Below the pieces are notes generated by a model. That model saw only the letters and a list, made by a program, of their open reading frames with translations. It ran no database searches and was not told the DNA's origin. A stretch of 64,000 nt of DNA, from contig NW_027331688.1 in assembly GCF_022965805.1 (NCBI RefSeq), positions 62,001 through 126,000 on the forward strand, written 5' to 3'. Each line of letters opens with the position of its first letter. The stretch's first letter is position 1. Shown here piece after piece: positions 1-13,300 of this stretch. Position numbers and translations under genes: made by a program. Source of the stretch: Primulina eburnea (Eukaryota; Streptophyta; Magnoliopsida; Lamiales; Gesneriaceae).

Positions 1-2228
1 TTCTTAGTCCTAGGCAACCCCAAATAAAGTCCATAGAAATGTCAATCCAAGTTCTTTTTAAGAATAGCACGCAAAAGTGTTCCCAAAGTTCTATTGACAA
101 CTTCAGTTTGTCCATCCGTTTGAGGATGACAAGTAGTAGAAAACAACAATTTTGTGCCAAGTTTAGCCCATAAAGTCTTCCAAAAGTAACTCAAGAATTT
201 AACATCGCGACCAGAAACAATAGTCCTAGGCATGCCATGCAACCTAACGACTTCTCTAAAGAACAAATCCGCAATGTTTGAAGCATCATCGGTTTTATGA
301 CAAGCTATAAAATGTGCCATCTTAGAGAATCTATCCACAACAACAAAAATAGAATCCCTACCCTTCTTAGTCCTAGGCAACCCCAAAATAAAGTCCATAG
401 AAATGTCAATCCAAGTTCTTTTTAAGAATAGCACGCAAAAGTGTTCCCAAAGTTCTATTGACAACTTCAGTTTGTCCATCCGTTTGAGGATGACAAGTAG
501 TAGAAAACAACAATTTTGTGCCAAGGTTTAGCCCATAAAGTCTTCCAAAAGTAACTCAAGAATTTAACATCGCGACCAGAAACAATAGTCCTAGGCATGC
601 CATGCAACCTAACGACTTCTCTAAAGAACAAATCCGCAATGTTTGAAGCATCATCGGTTTTATGACAAGCTATAAAATGTGCCATCTTAGAGAATCTATC
701 CACAACAACAAAAATAGAATCCCTACCCTTCTTAGTCCTAGGCAACCCCAAAATAAAGTCCTATAGAAATGTCAATCCAAGTTCTTTTTATGAATAGCAC
801 GCAAAAGTGTTCCCAAAGTTCTATTGACAACTTCAGTTTGTCCATCCGTTTGAGGATGACAAGTAGTAGAAAACAACAATTTTGTGCCAAGTTTAGCCCA
901 TAAAGTCTTCCAAAAGTAACTCAAGAATTTAACATCGCGACCAGAAACAATAGTCCTAGGCATGCCATGCAACCTAACGACTTCTCTAAAGAACAAATCC
1001 GCAATGTTTGAAGCATCATCGGTTTTATGACAAGCTATAAAATGTGCCATCTTAGAGAATCTATCCACAACAACAAAAATAGAATCCCTCCCCTTCTTAG
1101 TCCTAGGCAACCCCAAAATAAAGTCCATAGAAATGTCAATCCAAGTTCTTTTTAAGAATAGCACGCAAAAGTGTTCCCAAAGTTCTATTGACAACTTCAG
1201 TTTGTCCATCCGTTTGAGGATGACAAGTAGTAGAAAACAACAATTTTGTGCCAAGTTTAGCCCATAAAGTCTTCCAAAAGTAACTCAAGAATTTAACATC
1301 GCGACCAAGAAACAATAGTCCTAGGCATGCCATGCAACCTAACGACTTCTCTAAAGAACAAATCCGCAATGTTTGAAGCATCATCGGTTTTATGACAAGC
1401 TATAAAATGTGCCATCTTAGAGAATCTATCCACAACAACAAAAATAGAATCCCTACCCTTCTTAGTCCTAGGCAACCCCAAAATAAAGTCCATAGAAATG
1501 TCAATCCAAGTTCTTTTTAAGAATAGCACGCAAAAGTGTTCCCAAAGTTCTATTGACAACTTCAGTTTGTCCATCCGTTTGAGGATGACAAGTAGTAGAA
1601 ACCAACAATTTTGTGCCAAGTTTAGCCCATAAAGTCTTCCAAAAGTAACACAAGAATTTAACATCGCGACCAGAAACAATAGTCCTAGGCATGCCATGCA
1701 ACCTAACGACTTCTCTAAAGAACAAATCCGCAATGTTTGAAGCATCATCGGTTTTATGACAAGCTATAAAATGTGCCAACTAAGAGAATCTATCCACAAC
1801 AACAAAAATAGAATTCCTCCCCTTCTTAGTCCTAGGCAACCCCAAAATAAAGTCCATAGAAATGTCAATCCAAGTTCTTTTTAAGAATAGCACGCAAAAG
1901 TGTTCCCAAAGTTCTATTGACAACTTCAGTTTGTCCATCCGTTTGAGGATGACAAGTAGTAGAAAACAACAATTTTGTGCCAGGTTTAGCCCATAAAGTC
2001 TTCCAAAAGTAACTCAAGAATTTAACATCGCGACCAGAAACAATAGTCCTAGGCATGCCATGCAACCTAACGACTTCTCTAAAGAACAAATCCGCAATGT
2101 TTGAAGCATCATCGGTTTTATGACAAGCTATAAAATGTGCCATCTTAGAGAATCTATCCACAACAACAAAAATAGAATCCCTACCCTTCTTAGTCCTAGG
2201 CAACCCCAAAATAAAGTCCATAGAAATG
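1..2228 (-). repeat. Variable satellite monomers at the left of the window
   Basis: These six monomers carry more single-base indels and substitutions than the block to their right. Examples are an extra G near 525 (GCCAAGGTTT), an extra T near 762 (GTCCTATAG), an extra A near 1307 (CGACCAAGAAAC), and the combination CCAACTAAGAG plus GAATTCCTCCCC near 1777-1820. The same private variants recur 20-55 kb away (for example near 22945, 26716 and 30594), so these monomers belong to the heterogeneous subfamily found from 17 kb onward rather than to the homogeneous block. Confidence 0.75.
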
Positions 2229-3319
2229 TCAATCCAAGTTCTTTTTAAGAATAGCACGCAAAAGTGTTCCCAAAGTTCTATTGACAACTTCAGTTTGTCC
2301 ATCCGTTTGAGGATGACAAGTAGTAGAAAACAACAATTTTGTGCCAAGTTTAGCCCATAAAGTCTTCCAAAAGTAACTCAAGAATTTAACATCGCGACCA
2401 GAAACAATAGTCCTAGGCATGCCATGCAACCTAACGACTTCTCTAAAGAACAAATCCGCAATGTTTGAAGCATCATTGGTTTTATGACAAGCTATAAAAT
2501 GTGCCATCTTAGAGAATCTATCCACAACAACAAAAATAGAATCCCTACCCTTCTTAGTCCTAGGCAACCCCAAAATAAAGTCCATAGAAATGTCAATCCA
2601 AGTTCTTTTTAAGAATAGCACGCAAAAGTGTTCCCAAAGTTCTATTGACAACTTCAGTTTGTCCATCCGTTTGAGGATGACAAGTAGTAGAAAACAACAA
2701 TTTTGTGCCAAGTTTAGCCCATAAAGTCTTCCAAAAGTAACTCAAGAATTTAACATCGCGACCAGAAACAATAGTCCTAGGCATGCCATGCAACCTAACG
2801 ACTTCTCTAAAGAACAAATCCGCAATGTTTGAAGCATCATCGGTTTTATGACAAGCTATAAAATGTGCCATCTTAGAGAATCTATCCACAACAACAAAAT
2901 AGAATCCCTACCCTTCTTAGTCCTAGGCAACCCCAAAATAAAGTCCATAGAAATGTCAATCCAAGTTCTTTTTAAGAATAGCACGCAAAAGTGTTCCCAA
3001 AGTTCTATTGACAACTTCAGTTTGTCCATCCGTTTGAGGATGACAAGTAGTAGAAAACAACAATTTTGTGCCAAGTTTAGCCCATAAAGTCTTCCAAAAG
3101 TAACTCAAGAATTTAACATCGCGACCAGAAACAATAGTCCTAGGCATGCCATGCAACCTAACGACTTCTCTAAAGAACAAATCCGCAATGTTTGAAGCAT
3201 CATCGGTTTTATGACAAGCTATAAAATGTGCCATCTTAGAGAATCTATCCACAACAACAAAAATAGAATCCCTACCCTTCTTAGTCCTAGGCAACCCCAA
3301 AATAAAGTCCATAGAAATG

Positions 3320-3802
3320 TCAATCCAAGTTCTTTTTAAGAATAGCACGCAAAAGTGTTCCCAAAGTTCTATTGACAACTTCAGTTTGTCCATCCGTTTG
3401 AGGATGACAAGTAGTAGAAAACAACAATTTTGTGCCAAGTTTAGCCCATAAAGTCTTCCAAAAGTAACTCAAGAATTTAACATCGCGACCAGAAACAATA
3501 GTCCTAGGCATGCCATGCAACCTAACGACTTCTCTAAAGAACAAATCCGCAATGTTTGAAGCATCATCGGTTTTATGACAAGCTATAAAATGTGCCATCT
3601 TAGAGAATCTATCCACAACAACAAAAATAGAATCCCTACCCTTCTTAGTCCTAGGCAACCCCAAAATAAAGTCCATAGAAATGTCAATCCAAGTTCTTTT
3701 TAAGAATAGCACGCAAAAGTGTTCCCAAAGTTCTATTGACAACTTCAGTTTGTCCATCCGTTTGAGGATGACAAGTAGTAGAAAACAACAATTTTGTGCC
3801 AA
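3320..3802 (-). pseudogene. Representative satellite ORF: integrase core fragment
   Basis: This 160-residue open stretch stands for the near-identical ones repeated every 364 bp. Residues 1-36 are the previous monomer read in a wrong frame; integrase homology runs from about residue 37 ([10 protein letters not shown]) to the end ([11 protein letters not shown]), stopping at TGA just past the monomer junction. In the D,D(35)E family the three metal-binding acids should be at residues 44 (D, in SMDF), 105 and 141 (E, in DGQTE). Residue 105 is Gly (SGRD instead of SDRD), and the 35-residue gap to E141 confirms the alignment. The N-terminal HHCC zinc domain and the C-terminal domain are missing. 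No initiation context or complete domain supports a real protein. I call it a fossil coding fragment inside a satellite. Confidence 0.85.
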
Positions 3803-6800
3803 GTTTAGCCCATAAAGTCTTCCAAAAGTAACTCAAGAATTTAACATCGCGACCAGAAACAATAGTCCTAGGCATGCCATGCAACCTAACGACTTCTCTA
3901 AAGAACAAATCCGCAATGTTTGAAGCATCATCGGTTTTATGACAAGCTATAAAATGTGCCATCTTAGAGAATCTATCCACAACAACAAAAATAGAATCCC
4001 TACCCTTCTTAGTCCTAGGCAACCCCAAAATAAAGTCCATAGAAATGTCAATCCAAGTTCTTTTTAAGAATAGCACGCAAAAGTGTTCCCAAAGTTCTAT
4101 TGACAACTTCAGTTTGTCCATCCGTTTGAGGATGACAAGTAGTAGAAAACAACAATTTTGTGCCAAGTTTAGCCCATAAAGTCTTCCAAAAGTAACTCAA
4201 GAATTTAACATCGCGACCAGAAACAATAGTCCTAGGCATGCCATGCAACCTAACGACTTCTCTAAAGAACAAATCCGCAATGTTTGAAGCATCATCGGTT
4301 TTATGACAAGCTATAAAATGTGCCATCTTAGAGAATCTATCCACAACAACAAAAATAGAATCCCTACCCTTCTTAGTCCTAGGCAACCCCAAAATAAAGT
4401 CCATAGAAATGTCAATCCAAGTTCTTTTTAAGAATAGCACGCAAAAGTGTTCCCAAAGTTCTATTGACAACTTCAGTTTGTCCATCCGTTTGAGGATGAC
4501 AAGTAGTAGAAAACAACAATTTTGTGCCAAGTTTAGCCCATAAAGTCTTCCAAAAGTAACTCAAGAATTTAACATCGCGACCAGAAACAATAGTCCTAGG
4601 CATGCCATGCAACCTAACGACTTCTCTAAAGAACAAATCCGCAATGTTTGAAGCATCATCGGTTTTATGACAAGCTATAAAATGTGCCATCTTAGAGAAT
4701 CTATCCACAACAACAAAAATAGAATCCCTACCCTTCTTAGTCCTAGGCAACCCCAAAATAAAGTCCATAGAAATGTCAATCCAAGTTCTTTTTAAGAATA
4801 GCACGCAAAAGTGTTCCCAAAGTTCTATTGACAACTTCAGTTTGTCCATCCGTTTGAGGATGACAAGTAGTAGAAAACAACAATTTTGTGCCAAGTTTAG
4901 CCCATAAAGTCTTCCAAAAGTAACTCAAGAATTTAACATCGCGACCAGAAACAATAGTCCTAGGCATGCCATGCAACCTAACGACTTCTCTAAAGAACAA
5001 ATCCGCAATGTTTGAAGCATCATCGGTTTTATGACAAGCTATAAAATGTGCCATCTTAGAGAATCTATCCACAACAACAAAAATAGAATCCCTACCCTTC
5101 TTAGTCCTAGGCAACCCCAAAATAAAGTCCATAGAAATGTCAATCCAAGTTCTTTTTAAGAATAGCACGCAAAAGTGTTCCCAAAGTTCTATTGACAACT
5201 TCAGTTTGTCCATCCGTTTGAGGATGACAAGTAGTAGAAAACAACAATTTTGTGCCAGGTTTAGCCCATAAAGTCTTCCAAAAGTAACTCAAGAATTTAA
5301 CATCGCGACCAGAAACAATAGTCCTAGGCATGCCATGCAACCTAACGACTTCTCTAAAGAACAAATCCGCAATGTTTGAAGCATCATCGGTTTTATGACA
5401 AGCTATAAAATGTGCCATCTTAGAGAATCTATCCACAACAACAAAAATAGAATCCCTACCCTTCTTAGTCCTAGGCAACCCCAAAATAAAGTCCATAGAA
5501 ATGTCAATCCAAGTTCTTTTTAAGAATAGCACGCAAAAGTGTTCCCAAAGTTCTATTGACAACTTCAGTTTGTCCATCCGTTTGAGGATGACAAGTAGTA
5601 GAAAACAACAATTTTGTGCCAAGTTTAGCCCATAAAGTCTTCCAAAAGTAACTCAAGAATTTAACATCGCGACCAGAAACAATAGTCCTAGGCATGCCAT
5701 GCAACCTAACGACTTCTCTAAAGAACAAATCCGCAATGTTTGAAGCATCATCGGTTTTATGACAAGCTATAAAATGTGCCATCTTAGAGAATCTATCCAC
5801 AACAACAAAAATAGAATCCCTACCCTTCTTAGTCCTAGGCAACCCCAAAATAAAGTCCATAGAAATGTCAATCCAAGTTCTTTTTAAGAATAGCACGCAA
5901 AAGTGTTCCCAAAGTTCTATTGACAACTTCAGTTTGTCCATCCGTTTGAGGATGACAAGTAGTAGAAAACAACAATTTTGTGCCAAGTTTAGCCCATAAA
6001 GTCTTCCAAAAGTAACTCAAGAATTTAACATCGCGACCAGAAACAATAGTCCTAGGCATGCCATGCAACCTAACGACTTCTCTAAAGAACAAATCCGCAA
6101 TGTTTGAAGCATCATCGGTTTTATGACAAGCTATAAAATGTGCCATCTTAGAGAATCTATCCACAACAACAAAAATAGAATCCCTACCCTTCTTAGTCCT
6201 AGGCAACCCCAAAATAAAGTCCATAGAAATGTCAATCCAAGTTCTTTTTATGAATAGCACGCAAAAGTGTTCCCAAAGTTCTATTGACAACTTCAGTTTG
6301 TCCATCCGTTTGAGGATGACAAGTAGTAGAAAACAACAATTTTGTGCCAAGTTTAGCCCATAAAGTCTTCCAAAAGTAACTCAAGAATTTAACATCGCGA
6401 CCAGAAACAATAGTCCTAGGCATGCCATGCAACCTAACGACTTCTCTAAAGAACAAATCCGCAATGTTTGAAGCATCATCGGTTTTATGACAAGCTATAA
6501 AATGTGCCATCTTAGAGAATCTATCCACAACAACAAAAATAGAATCCCTACCCTTCTTAGTCCTAGGCAACCCCAAAATAAAGTCCATAGAAATGTCAAT
6601 CCAAGTTCTTTTTAAGAATAGCACGCAAAAGTGTTCCCAAAGTTCTATTGACAACTTCAGTTTGTCCATCCGTTTGAGGATGACAAGTAGTAGAAAACAA
6701 CAATTTTGTGCCAAGTTTAGCCCATAAAGTCTTCCAAAAGTAACTCAAGAATTTAACATCGCGACCAGAAACAATAGTCCTAGGCATGCCATGCAACCTA

Positions 6801-8164
6801 ACGACTTCTCTAAAGAACAAATCCGCAATGTTTGAAGCATCATCGGTTTTATGACAAGCTATAAAATGTGCCATCTTAGAGAATCTATCCACAACAACAA
6901 AAATAGAATCCCTACCCTTCTTAGTCCTAGGCAACCCCAAAATAAAGTCCATAGAAATGTCAATCCAAGTTCTTTTTAAGAATAGCACGCAAAAGTGTTC
7001 CCAAAGTTCTATTGACAACTTCAGTTTGTCCATCCGTTTGAGGATGACAAGTAGTAGAAAACAACAATTTTGTGCCAAGTTTAGCCCATAAAGTCTTCCA
7101 AAAGTAACTCAAGAATTTAACATCGCGACCAGAAACAATAGTCCTAGGCATGCCATGCAACCTAACGACTTCTCTAAAGAACAAATCCGCAATGTTTGAA
7201 GCATCATCGGTTTTATGACAAGCTATAAAATGTGCCATCTTAGAGAATCTATCCACAACAACAAAAATAGAATCCCTACCCTTCTTAGTCCTAGGCAACC
7301 CCAAAATAAAGTCCATAGAAATGTCAATCCAAGTTCTTTTTAAGAATAGCACGCAAAAGTGTTCCCAAAGTTCTATTGACAACTTCAGTTTGTCCATCCG
7401 TTTGAGGATGACAAGTAGTAGAAAACAACAATTTTGTGCCAAGTTTAGCCCATAAAGTCTTCCAAAAGTAACTCAAGAATTTAACATCGCGACCAGAAAC
7501 AATAGTCCTAGGCATGCCATGCAACCTAACGACTTCTCTAAAGAACAAATCCGCAATGTTTGAAGCATCATCGGTTTTATGACAAGCTATAAAATGTGCC
7601 ATCTTAGAGAATCTATCCACAACAACAAAAATAGAATCCCTACCCTTCTTAGTCCTAGGCAACCCCAAAATAAAGTCCATAGAAATGTCAATCCAAGTTC
7701 TTTTTAAGAATAGCACGCAAAAGTGTTCCCAAAGTTCTATTGACAACTTCAGTTTGTCCATCCGTTTGAGGATGACAAGTAGTAGAAAACAACAATTTTG
7801 TGCCAAGTTTAGCCCATAAAGTCTTCCAAAAGTAACTCAAGAATTTAACATCGCGACCAGAAACAATAGTCCTAGGCATGCCATGCAACCTAACGACTTC
7901 TCTAAAGAACAAATCCGCAATGTTTGAAGCATCATCGGTTTTATGACAAGCTATAAAATGTGCCATCTTAGAGAATCTATCCACAACAACAAAAATAGAA
8001 TCCCTACCCTTCTTAGTCCTAGGCAACCCCAAAATAAAGTCCATAGAAATGTCAATCCAAGTTCTTTTTAAGAATAGCACGCAAAAGTGTTCCCAAAGTT
8101 CTATTGACAACTTCAGTTTGTCCATCCGTTTGAGGATGACAAGTAGTAGAAAACAACAATTTTG

Positions 8165-10354
8165 TGCCAGGTTTAGCCCATAAAGTCTTCCAAAAGTAAC
8201 TCAAGAATTTAACATCGCGACCAGAAACAATAGTCCTAGGCATGCCATGCAACCTAACGACTTCTCTAAAGAACAAATCCGCAATGTTTGAAGCATCATC
8301 GGTTTTATGACAAGCTATAAAATGTGCCATCTTAGAGAATCTATCCACAACAACAAAAATAGAATCCCTACCCTTCTTAGTCCTAGGCAACCCCAAAATA
8401 AAGTCCATAGAAATGTCAATCCAAGTTCTTTTTAAGAATAGCACGCAAAAGTGTTCCCAAAGTTCTATTGACAACTTCAGTTTGTCCATCCGTTTGAGGA
8501 TGACAAGTAGTAGAAAACAACAATTTTGTGCCAAGTTTAGCCCATAAAGTCTTCCAAAAGTAACTCAAGAATTTAACATCGCGACCAGAAACAATAGTCC
8601 TAGGCATGCCATGCAACCTAACGACTTCTCTAAAGAACAAATCCGCAATGTTTGAAGCATCATCGGTTTTATGACAAGCTATAAAATGTGCCATCTTAGA
8701 GAATCTATCCACAACAACAAAAATAGAATCCCTACCCTTCTTAGTCCTAGGCAACCCCAAAATAAAGTCCATAGAAATGTCAATCCAAGTTCTTTTTAAG
8801 AATAGCACGCAAAAGTGTTCCCAAAGTTCTATTGACAACTTCAGTTTGTCCATCCGTTTGAGGATGACAAGTAGTAGAAAACAACAATTTTGTGCCAGGT
8901 TTAGCCCATAAAGTCTTCCAAAAGTAACTCAAGAATTTAACATCGCGACCAGAAACAATAGTCCTAGGCATGCCATGCAACCTAACGACTTCTCTAAAGA
9001 ACAAATCCGCAATGTTTGAAGCATCATCGGTTTTATGACAAGCTATAAAATGTGCCATCTTAGAGAATCTATCCACAACAACAAAAATAGAATCCCTACC
9101 CTTCTTAGTCCTAGGCAACCCCAAAATAAAGTCCATAGAAATGTCAATCCAAGTTCTTTTTAAGAATAGCACGCAAAAGTGTTCCCAAAGTTCTATTGAC
9201 AACTTCAGTTTGTCCATCCGTTTGAGGATGACAAGTAGTAGAAAACAACAATTTTGTGCCAAGTTTAGCCCATAAAGTCTTCCAAAAGTAACTCAAGAAT
9301 TTAACATCGCGACCAGAAACAATAGTCCTAGGCATGCCATGCAACCTAACGACTTCTCTAAAGAACAAATCCGCAATGTTTGAAGCATCATCGGTTTTAT
9401 GACAAGCTATAAAATGTGCCATCTTAGAGAATCTATCCACAACAACAAAAATAGAATCCCTACCCTTCTTAGTCCTAGGCAACCCCAAAATAAAGTCCAT
9501 AGAAATGTCAATCCAAGTTCTTTTTAAGAATAGCACGCAAAAGTGTTCCCAAAGTTCTATTGACAACTTCAGTTTGTCCATCCGTTTGAGGATGACAAGT
9601 AGTAGAAAACAACAATTTTGTGCCAGGTTTAGCCCATAAAGTCTTCCAAAAGTAACTCAAGAATTTAACATCGCGACCAGAAACAATAGTCCTAGGCATG
9701 CCATGCAACCTAACGACTTCTCTAAAGAACAAATCCGCAATGTTTGAAGCATCATCGGTTTTATGACAAGCTATAAAATGTGCCATCTTAGAGAATCTAT
9801 CCACAACAACAAAAATAGAATCCCTACCCTTCTTAGTCCTAGGCAACCCCAAAATAAAGTCCATAGAAATGTCAATCCAAGTTCTTTTTAAGAATAGCAC
9901 GCAAAAGTGTTCCCAAAGTTCTATTGACAACTTCAGTTTGTCCATCCGTTTGAGGATGACAAGTAGTAGAAAACAACAATTTTGTGCCAAGTTTAGCCCA
10001 TAAAGTCTTCCAAAAGTAACTCAAGAATTTAACATCGCGACCAGAAACAATAGTCCTAGGCATGCCATGCAACCTAACGACTTCTCTAAAGAACAAATCC
10101 GCAATGTTTGAAGCATCATCGGTTTTATGACAAGCTATAAAATGTGCCATCTTAGAGAATCTATCCACAACAACAAAAATAGAATCCCTACCCTTCTTAG
10201 TCCTAGGCAACCCCAAAATAAAGTCCATAGAAATGTCAATCCAAGTTCTTTTTAAGAATAGCACGCAAAAGTGTTCCCAAAGTTCTATTGACAACTTCAG
10301 TTTGTCCATCCGTTTGAGGATGACAAGTAGTAGAAAACAACAATTTTGTGCCAG
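8165..10354 (-). repeat. Local dimeric higher-order repeat (728 bp)
   Basis: The monomer variant TGCCAGG (Pro instead of Leu in the minus-strand reading AKPGTK) occurs at 8165, 8893, 9621 and 10349, spaced exactly 728 bp, alternating with the standard TGCCAAG monomer. Two-monomer units have therefore been duplicated three times in this stretch. The same variant at 5253 lies exactly eight monomers upstream. Confidence 0.8.
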
Positions 10355-13300
10355 GTTTAGCCCATAAAGTCTTCCAAAAGTAACTCAAGAATTTAACATC
10401 GCGACCAGAAACAATAGTCCTAGGCATGCCATGCAACCTAACGACTTCTCTAAAGAACAAATCCGCAATGTTTGAAGCATCATCGGTTTTATGACAAGCT
10501 ATAAAATGTGCCATCTTAGAGAATCTATCCACAACAACAAAAATAGAATCCCTACCCTTCTTAGTCCTAGGCAACCCCAAAATAAAGTCTATTGAAATGT
10601 CAATCCAAGTTCTTTTTATGAATAGCACGCAAAAGTGTTCCCAAAGTTCTATTGACAACTTCAGTTTGTCCATCCGTTTGAGGATGACAAGTAGTAGAAA
10701 ACAACAATTTTGTGCCAAGTTTAGCCCATAAAGTCTTCCAAAAGTAACTCAAGAATTTAACATCGCGACCAGAAACAATAGTCCTAGGCATGCCATGCAA
10801 CCTAACGACTTCTCTAAAGAACAAATCCGCAATGTTTGAAGCATCATTGGTTTTATGACAAGCTATAAAATGTGCCATCTTAGAGAATCTATCCACAACA
10901 ACAAAAATAGAATCCCTACCCTTCTTAGTCCTAGGCAACCCCAAAATAAAGTCCATAGAAATGTCAATCCAAGTTCTTTTTAAGAATAGCACGCAAAAGT
11001 GTTCCCAAAGTTCTATTGACAACTTCAGTTTGTCCATCCGTTTGAGGATGACAAGTAGTAGAAAACAACAATTTTGTGCCAAGTTTAGCCCATAAAGTCT
11101 TCCAAAAGTAACTCAAGAATTTAACATCGCGACCAGAAACAATAGTCCTAGGCATGCCATGCAACCTAACGACTTCTCTAAAGAACAAATCCGCAATGTT
11201 TGAAGCATCATCGGTTTTATGACAAGCTATAAAATGTGCCATCTTAGAGAATCTATCCACAACAACAAAAATAGAATCCCTACCCTTCTTAGTCCTAGGC
11301 AACCCCAAAATAAAGTCCATAGAAATGTCAATCCAAGTTCTTTTTAAGAATAGCACGCAAAAGTGTTCCCAAAGTTCTATTGACAACTTCAGTTTGTCCA
11401 TCCGTTTGAGGATGACAAGTAGTAGAAAACAACAATTTTGTGCCAAGTTTAGCCCATAAAGTCTTCCAAAAGTAACTCAAGAATTTAACATCGCGACCAG
11501 AAACAATAGTCCTAGGCATGCCATGCAACCTAACGACTTCTCTAAAGAACAAATCCGCAATGTTTGAAGCATCATCGGTTTTATGACAAGCTATAAAATG
11601 TGCCATCTTAGAGAATCTATCCACAACAACAAAAATAGAATCCCTACCCTTCTTAGTCCTAGGCAACCCCAAAATAAAGTCCATAGAAATGTCAATCCAA
11701 GTTCTTTTTAAGAATAGCACGCAAAAGTGTTCCCAAAGTTCTATTGACAACTTCAGTTTGTCCATCCGTTTGAGGATGACAAGTAGTAGAAAACAACAAT
11801 TTTGTGCCAAGTTTAGCCCATAAAGTCTTCCAAAAGTAACTCAAGAATTTAACATCGCGACCAGAAACAATAGTCCTAGGCATGCCATGCAACCTAACGA
11901 CTTCTCTAAAGAACAAATCCGCAATGTTTGAAGCATCATCGGTTTTATGACAAGCTATAAAATGTGCCATCTTAGAGAATCTATCCACAACAACAAAAAT
12001 AGAATCCCTACCCTTCTTAGTCCTAGGCAACCCCAAAATAAAGTCCATAGAAATGTCAATCCAAGTTCTTTTTAAGAATAGCACGCAAAAGTGTTCCCAA
12101 AGTTCTATTGACAACTTCAGTTTGTCCATCCGTTTGAGGATGACAAGTAGTAGAAAACAACAATTTTGTGCCAAGTTTAGCCCATAAAGTCTTCCAAAAG
12201 TAACTCAAGAATTTAACATCGCGACCAGAAACAATAGTCCTAGGCATGCCATGCAACCTAACGACTTCTCTAAAGAACAAATCCGCAATGTTTGAAGCAT
12301 CATCGGTTTTATGACAAGCTATAAAATGTGCCATCTTAGAGAATCTATCCACAACAACAAAAATAGAATCCCTACCCTTCTTAGTCCTAGGCAACCCCAA
12401 AATAAAGTCCATAGAAATGTCAATCCAAGTTCTTTTTAAGAATAGCACGCAAAAGTGTTCCCAAAGTTCTATTGACAACTTCAGTTTGTCCATCCGTTTG
12501 AGGATGACAAGTAGTAGAAAACAACAATTTTGTGCCAAGTTTAGCCCATAAAGTCTTCCAAAAGTAACTCAAGAATTTAACATCGCGACCAGAAACAATA
12601 GTCCTAGGCATGCCATGCAACCTAACGACTTCTCTAAAGAACAAATCCGCAATGTTTGAAGCATCATCGGTTTTATGACAAGCTATAAAATGTGCCATCT
12701 TAGAGAATCTATCCACAACAACAAAAATAGAATCCCTACCCTTCTTAGTCCTAGGCAACCCCAAAATAAAGTCCATAGAAATGTCAATCCAAGTTCTTTT
12801 TAAGAATAGCACGCAAAAGTGTTCCCAAAGTTCTATTGACAACTTCAGTTTGTCCATCCGTTTGAGGATGACAAGTAGTAGAAAACAACAATTTTGTGCC
12901 AAGTTTAGCCCATAAAGTCTTCCAAAAGTAACTCAAGAATTTAACATCGCGACCAGAAACAATAGTCCTAGGCATGCCATGCAACCTAACGACTTCTCTA
13001 AAGAACAAATCCGCAATGTTTGAAGCATCATCGGTTTTATGACAAGCTATAAAATGTGCCATCTTAGAGAATCTATCCACAACAACAAAAATAGAATCCC
13101 TACCCTTCTTAGTCCTAGGCAACCCCAAAATAAAGTCCATAGAAATGTCAATCCAAGTTCTTTTTAAGAATAGCACGCAAAAGTGTTCCCAAAGTTCTAT
13201 TGACAACTTCAGTTTGTCCATCCGTTTGAGGATGACAAGTAGTAGAAAACAACAATTTTGTGCCAAGTTTAGCCCATAAAGTCTTCCAAAAGTAACTCAA

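Noticed and set aside
2848..3087. Plus-strand open frames in the satellite (recurring at 19399, 24669, 28675 and 53261)
   Set aside because: They are antisense to the integrase reading and appear only where an A-run indel opens the frame; no recognisable domain.
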